A stretch of DNA of 64,000 bases from NCBI GenBank assembly GCA_030760725.1, contig JASWHV010000012.1:36859652-36923651 (forward strand). The letters are read 5' to 3'. Made by a program: the position numbers and the translations under genes. The notes under the pieces were generated by a model, which was not told the DNA's origin, did no database searches, and worked only from the letters and a program-made list of their open reading frames with translations. Numbering within the stretch: position 1 is the first letter of the stretch; every line of letters begins with the position of its first letter. The DNA is from Neostapfia colusana. Taxonomy: Eukaryota > Streptophyta > Magnoliopsida > Poales > Poaceae. This document shows, in pieces, positions 53,700-64,000 of the stretch.

Positions 53700-54534
53700 A
53701 AGTTTTGGTGGACATATGTGAAACGTGAAGTTGCAAAATACGTTTCACAGTGTGATACGTGTCGAAGAGTCAAGGCCGACCATATGAAGAAGTCAGGCCT
53801 GTTGCAACCACTGCATGTACCAGCATGGAAGTGGGAAGACTTGAGCATGGACTTCATCGTCGGGTTGCCGATGACCTCCCAGAACCATGATTCGATTTGG
53901 GTAATCGTGGACCAGTTAACCAAATCAGCACATTTCATCCCTGTGCATACAAGATATAACGCAAAGCAGTATGCGGAGCTATACATAGCATGGATCTTGT
54001 GCTTACATGGAGTTCCCCGTACCATTGTGTCAGATAGAGGATCGCTGTTCGTGGCCCGTTTCTGGAAGCTCCGCGTATCACCCTCAAACCGATGGGCAAA
54101 CTAAGTGGGTGAATCAAATACGGGAATATATGCTAAGAGCATGTGCCATCCACCACGGTAAGAGCTGAGATGATCACTTACCATTGGCGGAGTACTCGTA
54201 CAACAACGGATATCAGACGAGCATCAAAACGGAACCATATGAAGCTCTATACGGCCGGAAGTGCCGTACGCCATTGAACTGGTGTGAGTCCGGTGAACGA
54301 GTAACGTTCGGGGTTGATCTTGTCAATGAAGCCGAAGAGAGGGTTCGGGTAATACAAGAGAACCTCAAAGCTGCCCAATCTCGTCAAAAGAGCTACGTGG
54401 ACCAGAGATGTCGACCGCTACATTTCGATGTCGGAGAGCACGTGTATCTTTGTGTGTCTCCGATGAAAGGGATTCATCGGTTCGGTGTCAAGGGGAAACT
54501 TGCTCCCCGATTCATCGGTCCGTTTGGTCCATAG
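53700..54534 (+). pseudogene. E8 integrase, core deleted
   Basis: CDTCRRVKADHMKKSG, SMDFIVGLPMTSQNHDS and TIVSDRGSLFVARFW are followed by a deletion of about 37 bases near 54066 that removes EQLHAALGTKLI and shifts the frame. The third catalytic block then reads TDGQTKWVN, with Glu changed to Lys. From 54184 the C-terminal part is open: EALYGRKCRTPLNWCESGER, HVYLCVSPMKGIHRFGVKG, KLAPRFIGP, where the element is cut. Confidence 0.87.
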
Positions 54535-54687
54535 AGACGTATGCTATGTAAGACTTATTTATATTCGACACCTGGCTTGTAATATGATGATGCTTCACTA
54601 TTTGTCGTCACATGTATGAGAAAATGATCCTGGCATACATGTGATATTCACTCAGTTGTTCTTCGGAGAAACCGAGTGTGATAGAAG

Positions 54688-54705
54688 TGGTATCAGAGCC
54701 AGGTT
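54688..54705 (+). other. Primer-binding site, perfect iMet match
   Basis: TGGTATCAGAGCCAGGTT is fully complementary to the 18-base 3' end of plant initiator tRNA-Met. The Tekay-like copies match only the first 13 bases. Confidence 0.9.
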
Positions 54706-54884
54706 GCCCGTAGGAACGTGGAACTAGGTAGAAATGGATGTATTTAAGGACCCTATTTTTTAAAAACTATTTTACGAAGGTGTGGGTTGAAAGTGTTATT
54801 TAATGGTGTCACTTTATTCATCTTGCCCCAAATTTTATTCAAAATACAATTTTTATTTAACTCTTATCTAACTTAATGTTTTAG

Positions 54885-55328
54885 ATGGTTCGCATGATCC
54901 GCACCGCCCGCAAGTCCACCGGAGGGAGAGTTACTGTAGTTGCCCTTGCCCTGAGAGAGGAGAACCGTCCGGTGACGTACCACTCCTACGGGTTGGCAGT
55001 AGGAGGCTTGTTGCGCCGTCTTCGGCGTATGCTCCACGCCGCCGGCAATGTGGGCAAGCTGATCATACACTACAGCTCCACCAGAACCATCCGTGAGAAG
55101 CGGGAAGAATGGAGTTCAGAGATGAGGATTATCCATGAAAATCAGCTGCTCAAGATCCACTGCTCTCCAGCTTGTCGGGGAACACAGGTCGATGCTGAGA
55201 AGGATGTCACCTGGGAGGCCATGACCTGCCAGAGTTACATCAACCGTCGCCACCTGGACAGGACTGAGTACATGTATGTCCTCTGCCGAACGCATACTCG
55301 CTGTCTCTCCGCTCTCTCGCTGCGCTAG
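54885..55328 (+). pseudogene. ORF with histone-H3-like N-terminus
   Basis: A 147-codon frame beginning MVRMIRTARKSTGGRV, 180 bp downstream of the primer site. TARKSTGG is identical to H3 residues 6-13. The rest (VTYHSYGLAVGGLLRRLRRM, LHAAGNVGKLIIHYSSTRTI, EEWSSEMRIIHEN) does not resemble H3 and I do not recognise it. The last codons (CLSALSLR) probably belong to the neighbouring LTR. Its position suggests the first ORF (gag position) of its element. TTTTAG stands directly before the ATG. It is truncated. Confidence 0.55.
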
Positions 55329-56828
55329 CTCGGGTTTTCTTCGGTTGAACGAGGTCGCTGGCGGTGCGGGGTGCCACTGTCCAAGCTAAGGGCAGCTGCG
55401 GTTCCTCTTCAGCTGCGATCGCCGACCGGTTGCAACGAGCTACCGAAAGAACGGCCGCCCGTCTACCCCGGAATTTGTCGCCAAGGTGAAACCATAGTCT
55501 AATTGCTTTGGCCCGATGCTTCTACACGACCTAGCGCAGCTCCTCGACGAAGAACCATCGGAAATCGTAGAGAAATGAAGCTGTAGACTGAGTTTTTCCG
55601 GCCGCCGACGCACAACCCTAGCTGCACCGTCGAGCTACACCTTGCATGAGTTTTCACCCATTTTTGTATGCAAAAACGTGCTCCTCACATCACCCTGGTG
55701 CTTGGGGTGCTCTCCCCAACCGGAATACTCGTCGGCCATGTGAGAACGACGGCGCCGGGGTGGAGTTTGCCGCTGCCGCCGTCGGGGAGATATTTCCGGC
55801 CATTTAGTGCCGCCACTGAGCTTACCAGCATGTTTCTCGTCGGATTTTGGGCACAGGCGGCGAGATTTGGGCCGTCTAGGGCACTGGGTAGCCGTTCCGG
55901 TGAGGTACAGCCGTCGTTCCGGCGAGGGGGCTGCCCGGGCGCGAGGAAGAAGACGGTGGCGGTCTGTCCCACCTGTCAGTGGCACGAGTTAGGCGCGGGA
56001 TCAGGGTGCGGCCCAGGATCTGTTGTTGCTGCGCGGGTTAAACTCCGTAGCCCCGGTGCTGCCGCAATTCCACTGGTCCGGTTTAAAACAGTGGGCCCCG
56101 TCACGATTATTTAAAGTTTCTATTAGGAAAATAATTCCAGAAATTAGCTGATCTTTACAAGCCCATAACTTTGTGTAGAAAACTCCAAAAAGGGTGAGAC
56201 CAATTTTGATGGAATCCTCATGAGGAGTATTTCACAGAGAAACAAATTGCTTGCTATGAAAATGCCCAAGAATTTCTGTAGAATTGTTTTTAGTAAATCC
56301 TTTAGAGATTTATTACAGGAGCAATTCCCAAATTTGGGTACCTAATCCTTTTCATAGTATCTGATGTCCAGTAAAAAATTGGGCTTCATTGGAGTTCATT
56401 TGCTAGGCTAAATTTCCTTCCAAAATTCAGACTTTATTTGAAAATTCAAATTTAAACAGAAACTTTTTCAGAACTCCTGTCCGCCTTCAAAAATTCATAT
56501 CTCTCTGTTGCTAGCTCCAAAAATGGTGAAACAAATTTTGTTAGAACCAAGGAGACTTACCCTATTCAGATCTTCCACTTTTAGCTATGTCAAAGCTCCT
56601 GGTTTGGGCTCAAAATTCAGAGAAGCCTTGTACTTGTAGGAATTTTGGAGACTATATTGTGCAATGACATTTCTCCAAATTTTGCTCAGATCATCCTTAG
56701 AGAGTCTAGTATCCACTGTAAAAATTCCAAAGCCAATTAAGGAACATAAATAGCAGTAGCTATGAATAGAAGTTTAATTCTTATAACTCCATAATACTTA
56801 TACATATATTTTGCTACATTTCATTTAG

Positions 56829-56906
56829 TGACCGAAGTTGAGGACGCACCGGAGCCCTTGGATGTCCTCGCACCTGAAGCTAACTTCCCGTTTGACTCGC
56901 AACCAG
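56829..56906 (+). other. Exon-like acidic segment A in E9 LTR
   Basis: 78 bases after TCATTTAG, one codon shorter than elsewhere. Reads TEVEDAPEPLDVLAPEAN then FPFDSQP. The donor-like site is CAG/ACAAGC, so the G of the GC donor has become A. Confidence 0.45.
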
Positions 56907-57973
56907 ACAAGCCCCATTTTACATTTAAGTACTTTTGTAAATTCTTTATTTGTATCACTTATGTCTAGGGTGAATGTTTGCATTAGAGTTAAGGTGATTG
57001 AAACCCCACTTGCATAACCTTTTAAATCCTATGAAAGGTTGGGTAGCTTACAGACCCGACCAGTACATAAGGCCCTGCTAATATGCTTAGGATCTCGGTA
57101 GAAGTCGAGTAGTTGGAATCTACTCGCGAGGTAAGGTTTATCACACGGTTTGGTCAGAATAGAAAATGGATTAAGAGTGGAGAAAATGAGACCCAGCAGG
57201 GGGGATAGGAAGCAGTGAGCGGAGGTCTCACGTGCGTAGCCCTGTTGGTGTAGATTGAGGACCGAGTCGTGTGTGGACCTGCTGAACAAGTATCGAACAG
57301 TACCGGATGGCAGACTGACATAAGCAGGAAACCGATGTAATTGGTTAACCTGGGTGTCGAGGCTTACCCAACCATAAATAGGAGTGGGTTGAGGGTAGCA
57401 AGGTGTAAATCTGCCAGTGGGCACAATCACGCTCCACGCGGGGACCTCCTGCCCATTACGGATGGACCGGTTCGGCATTTGGGTTGCCTTTGAAAGGTTG
57501 TTGCATATAACAGAGTAGGAAGGGCTGTGGAATCACGCTTCTGAAAGTGGGTGTATGCAACGTGTTGTCCGGGTGTCTTCTGATTGCAATCACCGTCCCT
57601 CGCGGTTATTTGAGTACCGTTGTTCACTGTTCTGTGACGTAGTAAGAAGTGAAGTAAGCCAAATGAATGATAATATGTTGTGATGATATATTAATGTTTT
57701 GGAAACCATGTCTGCTGTAGATGTAGAGCTAATTAAGTTTATTTTCCGCTTTGGGCATCACCACATCGGAGGAAAGCGTTTCTTGTTTGATTGTGGACTT
57801 CCGATGTGAGGGCTGCCTAAGGCACATGAATCTGCTGCTATAAAACTGAAAGTAAGGATCAACTTATAGGCGTGTCTTACACATCCCTGCATGTAGAGTT
57901 CCATGCCTAGGCTAGTCGGTTAAGCCTTGCTGAGTCATCATGCTCATGGTTGCAATATTTGAGCTGTGTGCAG

Positions 57974-58059
57974 GTGAGAGTTATGAGGAAGGTTCCGAAG
58001 AAGAGGCGATGCCCCCGTCGGGGTACACGGCCGAGCTGGAGCCCTGCACGCCGCTGTGA
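57974..58059 (+). other. Exon-like acidic segment B in E9 LTR
   Basis: 86 bases after GTGTGCAG to TGA. Reads GESYEEGSEEEAMPPSG then YTAELEPCTPL. Same phase and C-terminal pattern as the other LTRs. Confidence 0.5.
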
Positions 58060-58319
58060 TCTCCGTTTCCATGCTGCTAGTGTGTAGCGTCCCCGGGCTG
58101 GACGGCTGCACTTTTTCTTAGTTAGTATTAGAGAGTAGCTATGTACATTACTTCCGCTGTATAATTAAGTTTTGTAAAAAGACTTCCGCTGTTTTATATC
58201 AAATAAAAGTTTGTATGTTGTTCTTTAATCTTTTCGTGTGTGATGTTGGGTGCCGCATCGCATGGCACCACCCTCTGCGATCCTGGAGTGGATGAACCAA
58301 GGGGTGGTCCCCACAGACG

Positions 58320-58337
58320 TGGTATCAGAGCCGCATT
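58320..58337 (+). other. E9 primer-binding site
   Basis: TGGTATCAGAGCCGCATT, four bases after the LTR end. The first 13 bases match the initiator tRNA-Met complement. Confidence 0.9.
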
Positions 58338-60254
58338 GGGAATAGCACGCTCGAGTGAGGATTTGTCATTAATCCCACATAAGGTCTATAATAGTGGTAG
58401 ATATTAAAGTGGAAAAGCTAAGTTATGTGTTATACATTCTGTAACGACGCTCCAACGTCAGGTAAGAGGTAAGGTACGCCACCGCAGGCGGATCAATTGT
58501 GGTAACTCGCCATACGAGTAATAGTATGGAAGGTTATACCGTGGCTTGGCACGGTAGTTAATATGAATCTTTGAACCTCTCAATGGTTCTAATAGCATAT
58601 GAAAACGCTGTTCTCTAGCATGCTGTAGGCAAAAGTGACAATACCCCATCGTGTGGTAAGCAACACGATAGTATGCAACTCTTGAACGTTCAATGTTAAA
58701 AGGGCCATACGCAGCGCTCGCAATCGGCGTGCCTCAACGGTCATGAGGCAGTAGGTGGTGTCCGTTGGGTTGATAAAATTCCCAACTGTGACGACCCGTT
58801 CACGCTCTACTCGGGTTCCCCGTTGTGTGGTGTGAAAACACGACCATGTACCTTGAGACGTGGCTTGACTCAAGGATGATCCGTATGGCAATGATACGGA
58901 CCGTATGTTTTTACTATGATATGGAACTGCCTGAAATGTCAAAAACCCTTATATGCACAATTATTGTGTGTTCTTCTGCTGGTACATTAACCACGTTAGC
59001 ACATGACGTGTAGAAACCGTTTGTGAGTGACATTCTTAGTTCCACCATTGGAGACGTATACGCAGGAATACCGGCTTAGGATTTTTTTTTTCTTCTTTGC
59101 TGAGGAAACGTAGTACTGAGACTGCATAAAAGGATATTTTTCAAATAAAAGAGTTAAAATTAAGTTTAGGATTCCATTTATGGGTTATTGAACTTCCATA
59201 TTGAACTAAGAGTCAATTGGGAGTGTAGATTCATTTCTAAAAGACTTAGGAACAACCTCCCCTGTTTTCGGCAGAAACTTTGCTGAACTTATACAGGGTA
59301 TAACATAGGATTGGTTGAACCAATGGGGGTGTGGGATACCATTATGGAAAGGTTTTGAAGTCCTCTACAACTTTTCTGTAGATCTCCAGTACAAAATCTC
59401 CCTCCAAAGGGATGAAAGTCGCATATGAGTAGGCATTGTCCAGAAACAGGGCAGACCAAAATGCTCTCTGGAATTTTCTGTATTTCGACCACAACTTTCT
59501 GTAGAAAAATTTCTATGGGTCAACTAAGACACCTTTGGAAAGTATAGGAAATGTGCTAGAACTTTGTAGTTCAGTGTTTTCCAAGATGGAGGACAGAATG
59601 GGTTGGAATTTGTGAACAAAACAGCCACTTGCAAAAGGAGGTGCTGTCAAAATTCCTAAGAAAATTCTGTCAATTTTAGAAGTCATAACTCACAAATTAG
59701 GAAGGCTATTTAGTCAAATAAATACAATTTGGATTCCTTGTTGAGTCTACTACAACTTTTCTGTTGGACTCTGGTCCAGATTTTGCCTCTAAGGTGGTCA
59801 AAACTGTTGAATTATCCAGACGGGTCAGCTGGACCAGAAGCTGGACAGTGAACACCATGTTGAGGTGTTTCAATTAAAACACTCAGTTTCACCTTTTGAT
59901 ATCCAACGGCTGTTGTAAAACAGCGAGTGGAGTCAAAAAGTTTATGCATTCGGCATCACTTCGAGCGAGTGCATGTTTGGGTCCAGTACAATAGCGAGGA
60001 ATTATGCATGCTAACACACTTAACATCCCGTGGCGACCTACGATGGTCGAAATGAACTTTTAACCCATAAAGTTCAATACTTTGGAACTCGATCGTGTGA
60101 CACGATCCAGGGATGTATATGTTGTATAAAGTTTATACTTTATCCATATGTGTGATTGTTATGCGCATTATTTAGTTCATTCTCGTACTACTATTGTATA
60201 GACTGGATGAAATAAACCAACATGTGCTGATCATTTGAATGGTATGAATGCAGA
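58338..60254 (+). other. E9 5' leader (non-coding)
   Basis: 1.9 kb. Holds the CCTTGAG/CTCAAGG hairpin at about 58852-58876 next to GTGTGGTGTGAAAACAC, the ATATTGAACTAAGAGTCAAT block near 59202 shared with E7, and CTGTCAAAATT-type blocks near 59650. It ends GAATGCAGA before the gag ATG. No gene is seen. Confidence 0.75.
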
Positions 60255-61098
60255 ATGGTGCGTACACGGTCTACGCAAGAGGAGGGAGGTCTGAGTCAGG
60301 TTCGTGGTGATGAGTCTCCACCTCCGGAAAAACCACGACGCAGCAGCAACCACCTCCTCCACCGCCAGAACTTCCAAGAAACCTGGCGGAGGTTCTCGCC
60401 GCAGTGCTCGGCTCGCGCGACGAGCAAACCGAGTTGCTGCGGATGCTAGTCCAGCAGAATGCGTCCCATCAGGGAGGACACCAAGACAATGGGCAACGCC
60501 AGCCCCAACAATGTTCTTATTCGGAATTCCTGGTGACCCATCCACCGGTCTTCATGGAGGCCGAAGAGCCTTTGGAGGCGGACTGCTTTATCCGCACTCT
60601 GGAGGCGAAGTTCGGGCTGCTACGATGCACCGAACACCAGAAGGCGTTGTATGCAGCGCAACAGCTTCAAGGAGAAGCCGGCACATGGTGGGCGAACTAC
60701 ATCGCCTCCTTACTGGCTGGCCATGCTGTCACATGGGTGGAGTTCCGGGAGGCATTCCGCGCCTACCATATACCTCCCGGTGTTATGTAAAGGAAGCTCC
60801 AGGAGTTCCTGGCGCTACGACAAGGCGAGAGAAGTGCTCATGAGTACTCCAGGTTATTCAACCGACTGGCGCAGTATGCGCCAGGATTTGTGAGAACGGA
60901 AGAAGACAAGCGCAACCCGTTCTTCCGGGGCCTGAATTCCAAGATGAAGGTCATCTCGCCCAAAGCAATCGCGGCACATTCAACGACCTTGTTAATGCCG
61001 CGATTTTATAAGAGAATGCCCAACGCGAGCGCGGTTCTGATAAGAGGAAACGCGGCGCACTGACGAGCAGCAGTGCTGGGACGCCACAAAAATACCGC
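60255..61098 (+). pseudogene. E9 gag N-terminal and capsid part
   Basis: ATG at 60255 (MVRTRSTQEEGGLSQVRGDE). The frame shifts in the Pro-rich region; from 60404 the capsid frame reads DEQTELLRMLVQQNAS, YSEFLVTHPPVFMEAEEPLE, LEAKFGLLRCTEHQKALYAA, QQLQGEAGTWWANYI and FREAFRAYHIPPGVM. TAA at 60788-60790 follows; the remainder (FLALRQGERSAHEYSRLF to GTFNDLVNAAI) has further shifts near 60950 and a TAA near 61009. Confidence 0.85.
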
Positions 61099-62055
61099 AT
61101 GGTGTATCGCTCACCATCCGGTCAGAGATGGCAGCCAACGCCACGACCGCCTCAGTTCCGCGGTCGACAATATAATGTGCAAGGCTTCCGACCAACGTAT
61201 CCACCACAGCAACAGCAGCAGCAAAGGATGGTGCCGCATGTGCCTCAGTTTCAACAGCGTGCACCGGGATTCCGTCCTCAAGTCGGCGGGACCCCGACAC
61301 CTTACACATGCTTCACGTGTGGCCGTGTCGGGCATATTTTGAGGGACTGCCCCAAGCCGCAACAGGGCAGGAGAGCAGCGCCGTATCAGGGTGCTAATCA
61401 GCCCCGTAATCAGCCCAAGAAACCAGCACCGAAACCCGGCAACGTCCACCACATAGCTATTGAAGACGTGCCGGAAGGCGAACCCATCCTTGCGGGTATG
61501 TTTTCTTACATAGATCATCCCGTAGTCAAACTTTTTGACTCCAGTGCCACCCATAATTTCATAAGTCAGTCTTATGTTATTAAATATCAACTGCCTATCA
61601 TTCCCACAAATAATTCATACTTGATATGTTCTCCGGGTGGGAAAATAACAGCTGATAGGATGGTCTATAGAGCACCATTACAATTGGGTGGGAATCTATA
61701 TCCGACATCTCTAATTATGTTAGAGAGTCAAAAACTTGATGTCATTTTAGGAATGTCATGGCTACATCGCCATGGTGCTGTTCTTGACATCATTCCACAT
61801 GTGGTTCGTTTAAACTCTCCACTTCATGAACCACATGTTCTTATTCTTGACCGTTCGGTTCAAGAAGCTCCAACCACATATAACACGGAAGCCATGAAAC
61901 TTGTGGATATTCGCGTGGTCTGTGAATACCTGGATGTCTTTCCGGAGGATCTTCCGGGTATGCCACCCGAAAGAGAAGTCGAGTTCAAGATTGAACTTGG
62001 CCTGGGACGATGCCGATATCGCGGAGAGCATATAAGATGGCTCCGAATGAGCTAG
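61099..62055 (+). pseudogene. E9 gag knuckle, protease and RT start
   Basis: An open frame with VYRSPSGQRWQPTPRPPQF, the knuckle CFTCGRVGHILRDCP (complete CCHC), HHIAIEDVPEGEPILAGMF, the protease site LFDSSATHNFISQSY (Gly of D-S-G changed to Ser, as in E5), VILGMSWLHRHGAVLD, and the RT linker VFPEDLPGMPPEREVEFKIE. A one-base loss near 62010 shifts the frame just before MAPNELA. Confidence 0.88.
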
Positions 62056-64000
62056 CTAAATTAAACGAGCAGCTCAATGATTTAATGAAGAAGGGTTTCA
62101 TTCGACCGAGTTCCTCGCCATGGAGATGCTCGGCGCTGTTTGTGAAGAAGAAGGATGAAACCTTGAGGTTGTGTGTGGACTACCGACCTCTCAACGCCGT
62201 CACCATCAAGAATAAATATTCACTGCCCCGCATCGATATTCTCTTCAATCAGCTTGTGGGTGCGAGTGTATTTTCAAAGATGGATCTTCGCTCTGGATAT
62301 CACCAAATCAAGATCCGAGCGGAGGATATTCTGAAGACGGCCTTCTCGAAGAGATACGGATTGTATGAATACCTCGTCATGTCCTTTGGTCTCACCAACG
62401 CCCCGGCACATTTCAAGTATCTCATGAACTCAGTGTTCATGCCGGAGATGGACAAGTTCGTGGTGGTGTCCATAGATGACATCTTTGTTTACTCCAAGTC
62501 TGAAGAAGAACATGCCAACCACTTGCATATCGTGCTTCAACGATTGCGAGACCATAAGCTTTACACCAAGTTCAGCAAGTGTGAGTTTTGGATCAGCCAA
62601 GTGCCATTCCTTGGTCACATTATTTCTGCAGAAGGCATTGCAGTTGATCCAAGCAAAATCGAACAAGTGCTGAAATGGAAGTCCCCCACAACAGTCCATG
62701 AAGTCAGAAGTTTCCTCAGGTTAGCAGGATATTATCAGAGATTCATACCGAACTTCTCCAAGCTTGCTAAGCCGATGACTGAACTATTGAAGAAGGGGAT
62801 CAAATATGTTTGGAGCTCAGCTTGTGAAGAAGCTTTCCAAGCATTAGTGAAGCATCTTACAACATCCCCGGTGTTAGCTCAACCAGATACAACCAAACCC
62901 TTTGACGTATATTGTGATGCGTCCGGCATCGGGCTTGGCTGTGTATTGATGCAAGGAGGAAGAGTGGTCGCCTATGGCTCACGTCAACTTCGTAACCACG
63001 AGCAGCACTACCTGACTCATGATCTTGAGCTTGCTGCTGTGGTGTTGGCGTTGAAAATGTGGAGGCACTATTTGCTTGGGAACTTAGTGCACCTGTACAA
63101 CAACCACAAGAGTCTGAAGTATATATTCACTCAAAAGGAGTTGAATATGCGGCAACGGAGATGGCTAGAACTGATCAAAGACTATGAGATCAAGATTCAC
63201 TACCATCCCGGTAAAGCAAACGTGGTTGCCGATGCCTTAAGCCGCAAATCGCATGTCAACAGTCTGTCCATCACCCCACTTGAAGAGGTGAAGCCGAGTC
63301 TGTACTTGGTTCCATATGGGGCATTATATAATCTTGCTCTCGTCCCTACAATACGAGAGGAGATTATGGAAGCGCAGAAGAAAGACGTGGGAATGTCGCA
63401 CATTCAAAGAAGGATGAAGAATGGCGAAATGAAATGCTTCCGAAGAGATGATAACGGTACACTATGGTTTAAAGACCGTATAGTGGTACCCCGTGACATG
63501 AAGCTTCGGAAGAAAATCTTGGGCGAAGCGCATTTGTCTAAGTATTCTATTCATCTGGGCAGCAACAAGATGTACCAGGATCTGGAAACCAGATTTTGGT
63601 GGACACGGATGAAAAGAGAAATCGCAAAGTATGTATCAAAATGTGATATGTGTCGGCAGGTGAAAGCTGACCATATGCGTAAAGCAAGACAGCTGCAACC
63701 ATTGAACATTCCGACGTGGAAGTGGGAGGGTATCAGCATGGATTTCATAGTCGGGTTACCTCTCACGTCTCACAAACATGACTCAATTTGGGTGATAGTC
63801 GATCGACTAACCAAGTCGGCTCATTTTATTCCAGTACATACAAAATACATGGCCAAGCAATATGCGGAGCTGTATATTGCGAGAATTTTATGCTTGCACG
63901 GTATTCCCCGTTCCATTATTTCAGATTGCGGTGTGCTGTTCGTCGCTCGGTTTTGGGAGCAGCTGCACGCGTCGTTGGGGACCAAACTGATCCGAAGCTT
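62037..64000 (+). pseudogene. E9 RT, RNase H and integrase, open to window end
   Basis: From MAPNELAKLNEQLNDL the frame is open for 654 codons with no stop. RT: FVKKKDETLRLCVDYRPLN, KMDLRSGYHQIKIR, MSFGLTNAPAHFKYLM and VVSIDDIFVYSK, with the catalytic Asp pair present. RNase H: FDVYCDASGIGLGC, HDLELAAVVLALKMWRHYLL, but YNNHKSLKYIF where YTDHKSL is expected, so a catalytic Asp is Asn. Integrase: AHLSKYSIHLG (second His kept), CDMCRQVK, SMDFIVGLP, IISDCGVLF, then the window ends before the Glu. The true start lies upstream in the shifted frame. Confidence 0.9.

Larger units (their letters stand above)
44523..54534 (+). mobile_element. E8: Tekay-like element, 3'-truncated
   Basis: Complete 5' LTR (TGTAAAGGTCCC to GTCTCA), unusual primer-site region, leader, gag, protease, RT, RNase H and integrase to the C-terminal module, then cut at about 54525-54534. 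No 3' LTR is seen, so its target duplication (ACAGC at the left) cannot be confirmed. Confidence 0.87.
54535..55328 (+). mobile_element. Fragment of an unrelated LTR element
   Basis: Contains an LTR end (about 54535-54685), a perfect 18-base initiator tRNA-Met primer site TGGTATCAGAGCCAGGTT at 54688-54705, an AT-rich leader and the start of an ORF. Nothing matches the Tekay-like copies. Both edges are abrupt; the right edge lies somewhere between 55260 and 55330. Confidence 0.7.
55329..58315 (+). repeat. E9 5' LTR, 5'-truncated
   Basis: Starts inside the GC core; only the second GTCCCACCTGTCAG motif (55965-55979) is present. Segment A is at 56829-56906, the hairpin at 57106-57126, segment B at 57974-58059 and an AAATAAAAG near 58201. 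It ends GGTCCCCACA. The exact left edge is uncertain by tens of bases. Confidence 0.82.
55329..64000 (+). mobile_element. E9: Tekay-like element, running off the window
   Basis: 5'-truncated LTR, primer site, leader, gag, protease and a pol frame still open at 64000. It is closest to E7 in the leader. It has the best-preserved RT-to-integrase region in the window, although gag and the gag-pol joint are damaged. Confidence 0.88.

Noticed and set aside
55635..56114. ORFs of 116 and 148 codons on opposite strands
   Set aside because: GC core of the E9 LTR; same reasoning.

Overview
This window looks like repeat-dense heterochromatin of a grass (Poaceae) nuclear genome. Almost every stretch can be assigned to LTR retrotransposons, and I see no host gene. 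The grass assignment is an inference from the combination of Tekay/Del-type and CRM-type Ty3/gypsy chromoviruses, very long LTRs (3.8-4.3 kb) with GC-rich cores, and a Cassandra element. I cannot name the species.

Layout, using local names. E1 is a minus-strand Tekay-like element at 1-1571 plus 9571-12540. It is split by E2, a complete minus-strand CRM-like chromovirus at 1572-9565 with 5-bp target duplication TGCAC. The gag of E2 is itself split by E3, a complete 745-bp Cassandra TRIM at 6371-7115 with 5S-rRNA-like LTRs and target duplication TAAGC. E4 is a plus-strand Tekay-like element at 12541-12950 plus 24190-29377. Its protease gene is split by E5 (12951-24184; target duplication TATAT, with TACAT on the left side), whose 3' LTR has lost its first 2.5 kb. 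Next come an inverted LTR scrap (29378-30198) and a 5'-truncated LTR (30199-33583). E6 is a plus-strand pol fragment at 33584-36331. E7 is a minus-strand element at 36332-44522, split by a solo LTR (37109-41135; target duplication GAATA). E8 is a plus-strand element at 44523-54534 whose LTR starts inside the 5' LTR of E7. A scrap of an unrelated element follows (54535 to about 55328) and carries an ORF with a histone-H3-like N-terminus. E9 is plus-strand, from about 55329 to the window end; its RT-RNase H-integrase frame is still open from 62037 to 64000.

The Tekay-like copies share one plan: long LTR, initiator-Met-like primer site, 1.5-2 kb leader, gag with a CCHC knuckle, protease, reverse transcriptase, RNase H, integrase and, in E4, a chromodomain. 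All are damaged. Nonsense codons, frameshifts and catalytic-site substitutions are spread through them, so none appears autonomous. They would have worked, if at all, by copying RNA through Gag particles and inserting the DNA with integrase.

The most unusual signal is inside the long LTRs. Four divergent LTRs carry a pair of short acidic exon-like segments about 1 kb apart. They have matching splice phase, length changes in multiples of three, a shared C-terminus (EWE.YTP or close variants), and a poly(A)-like signal downstream. Conserved hairpins lie in the LTR and in the leader, and gag ATGs follow directly on TGCAG. Together these suggest that the LTRs carry a spliced small reading frame and that the leader may be spliced, which is testable with RNA data.
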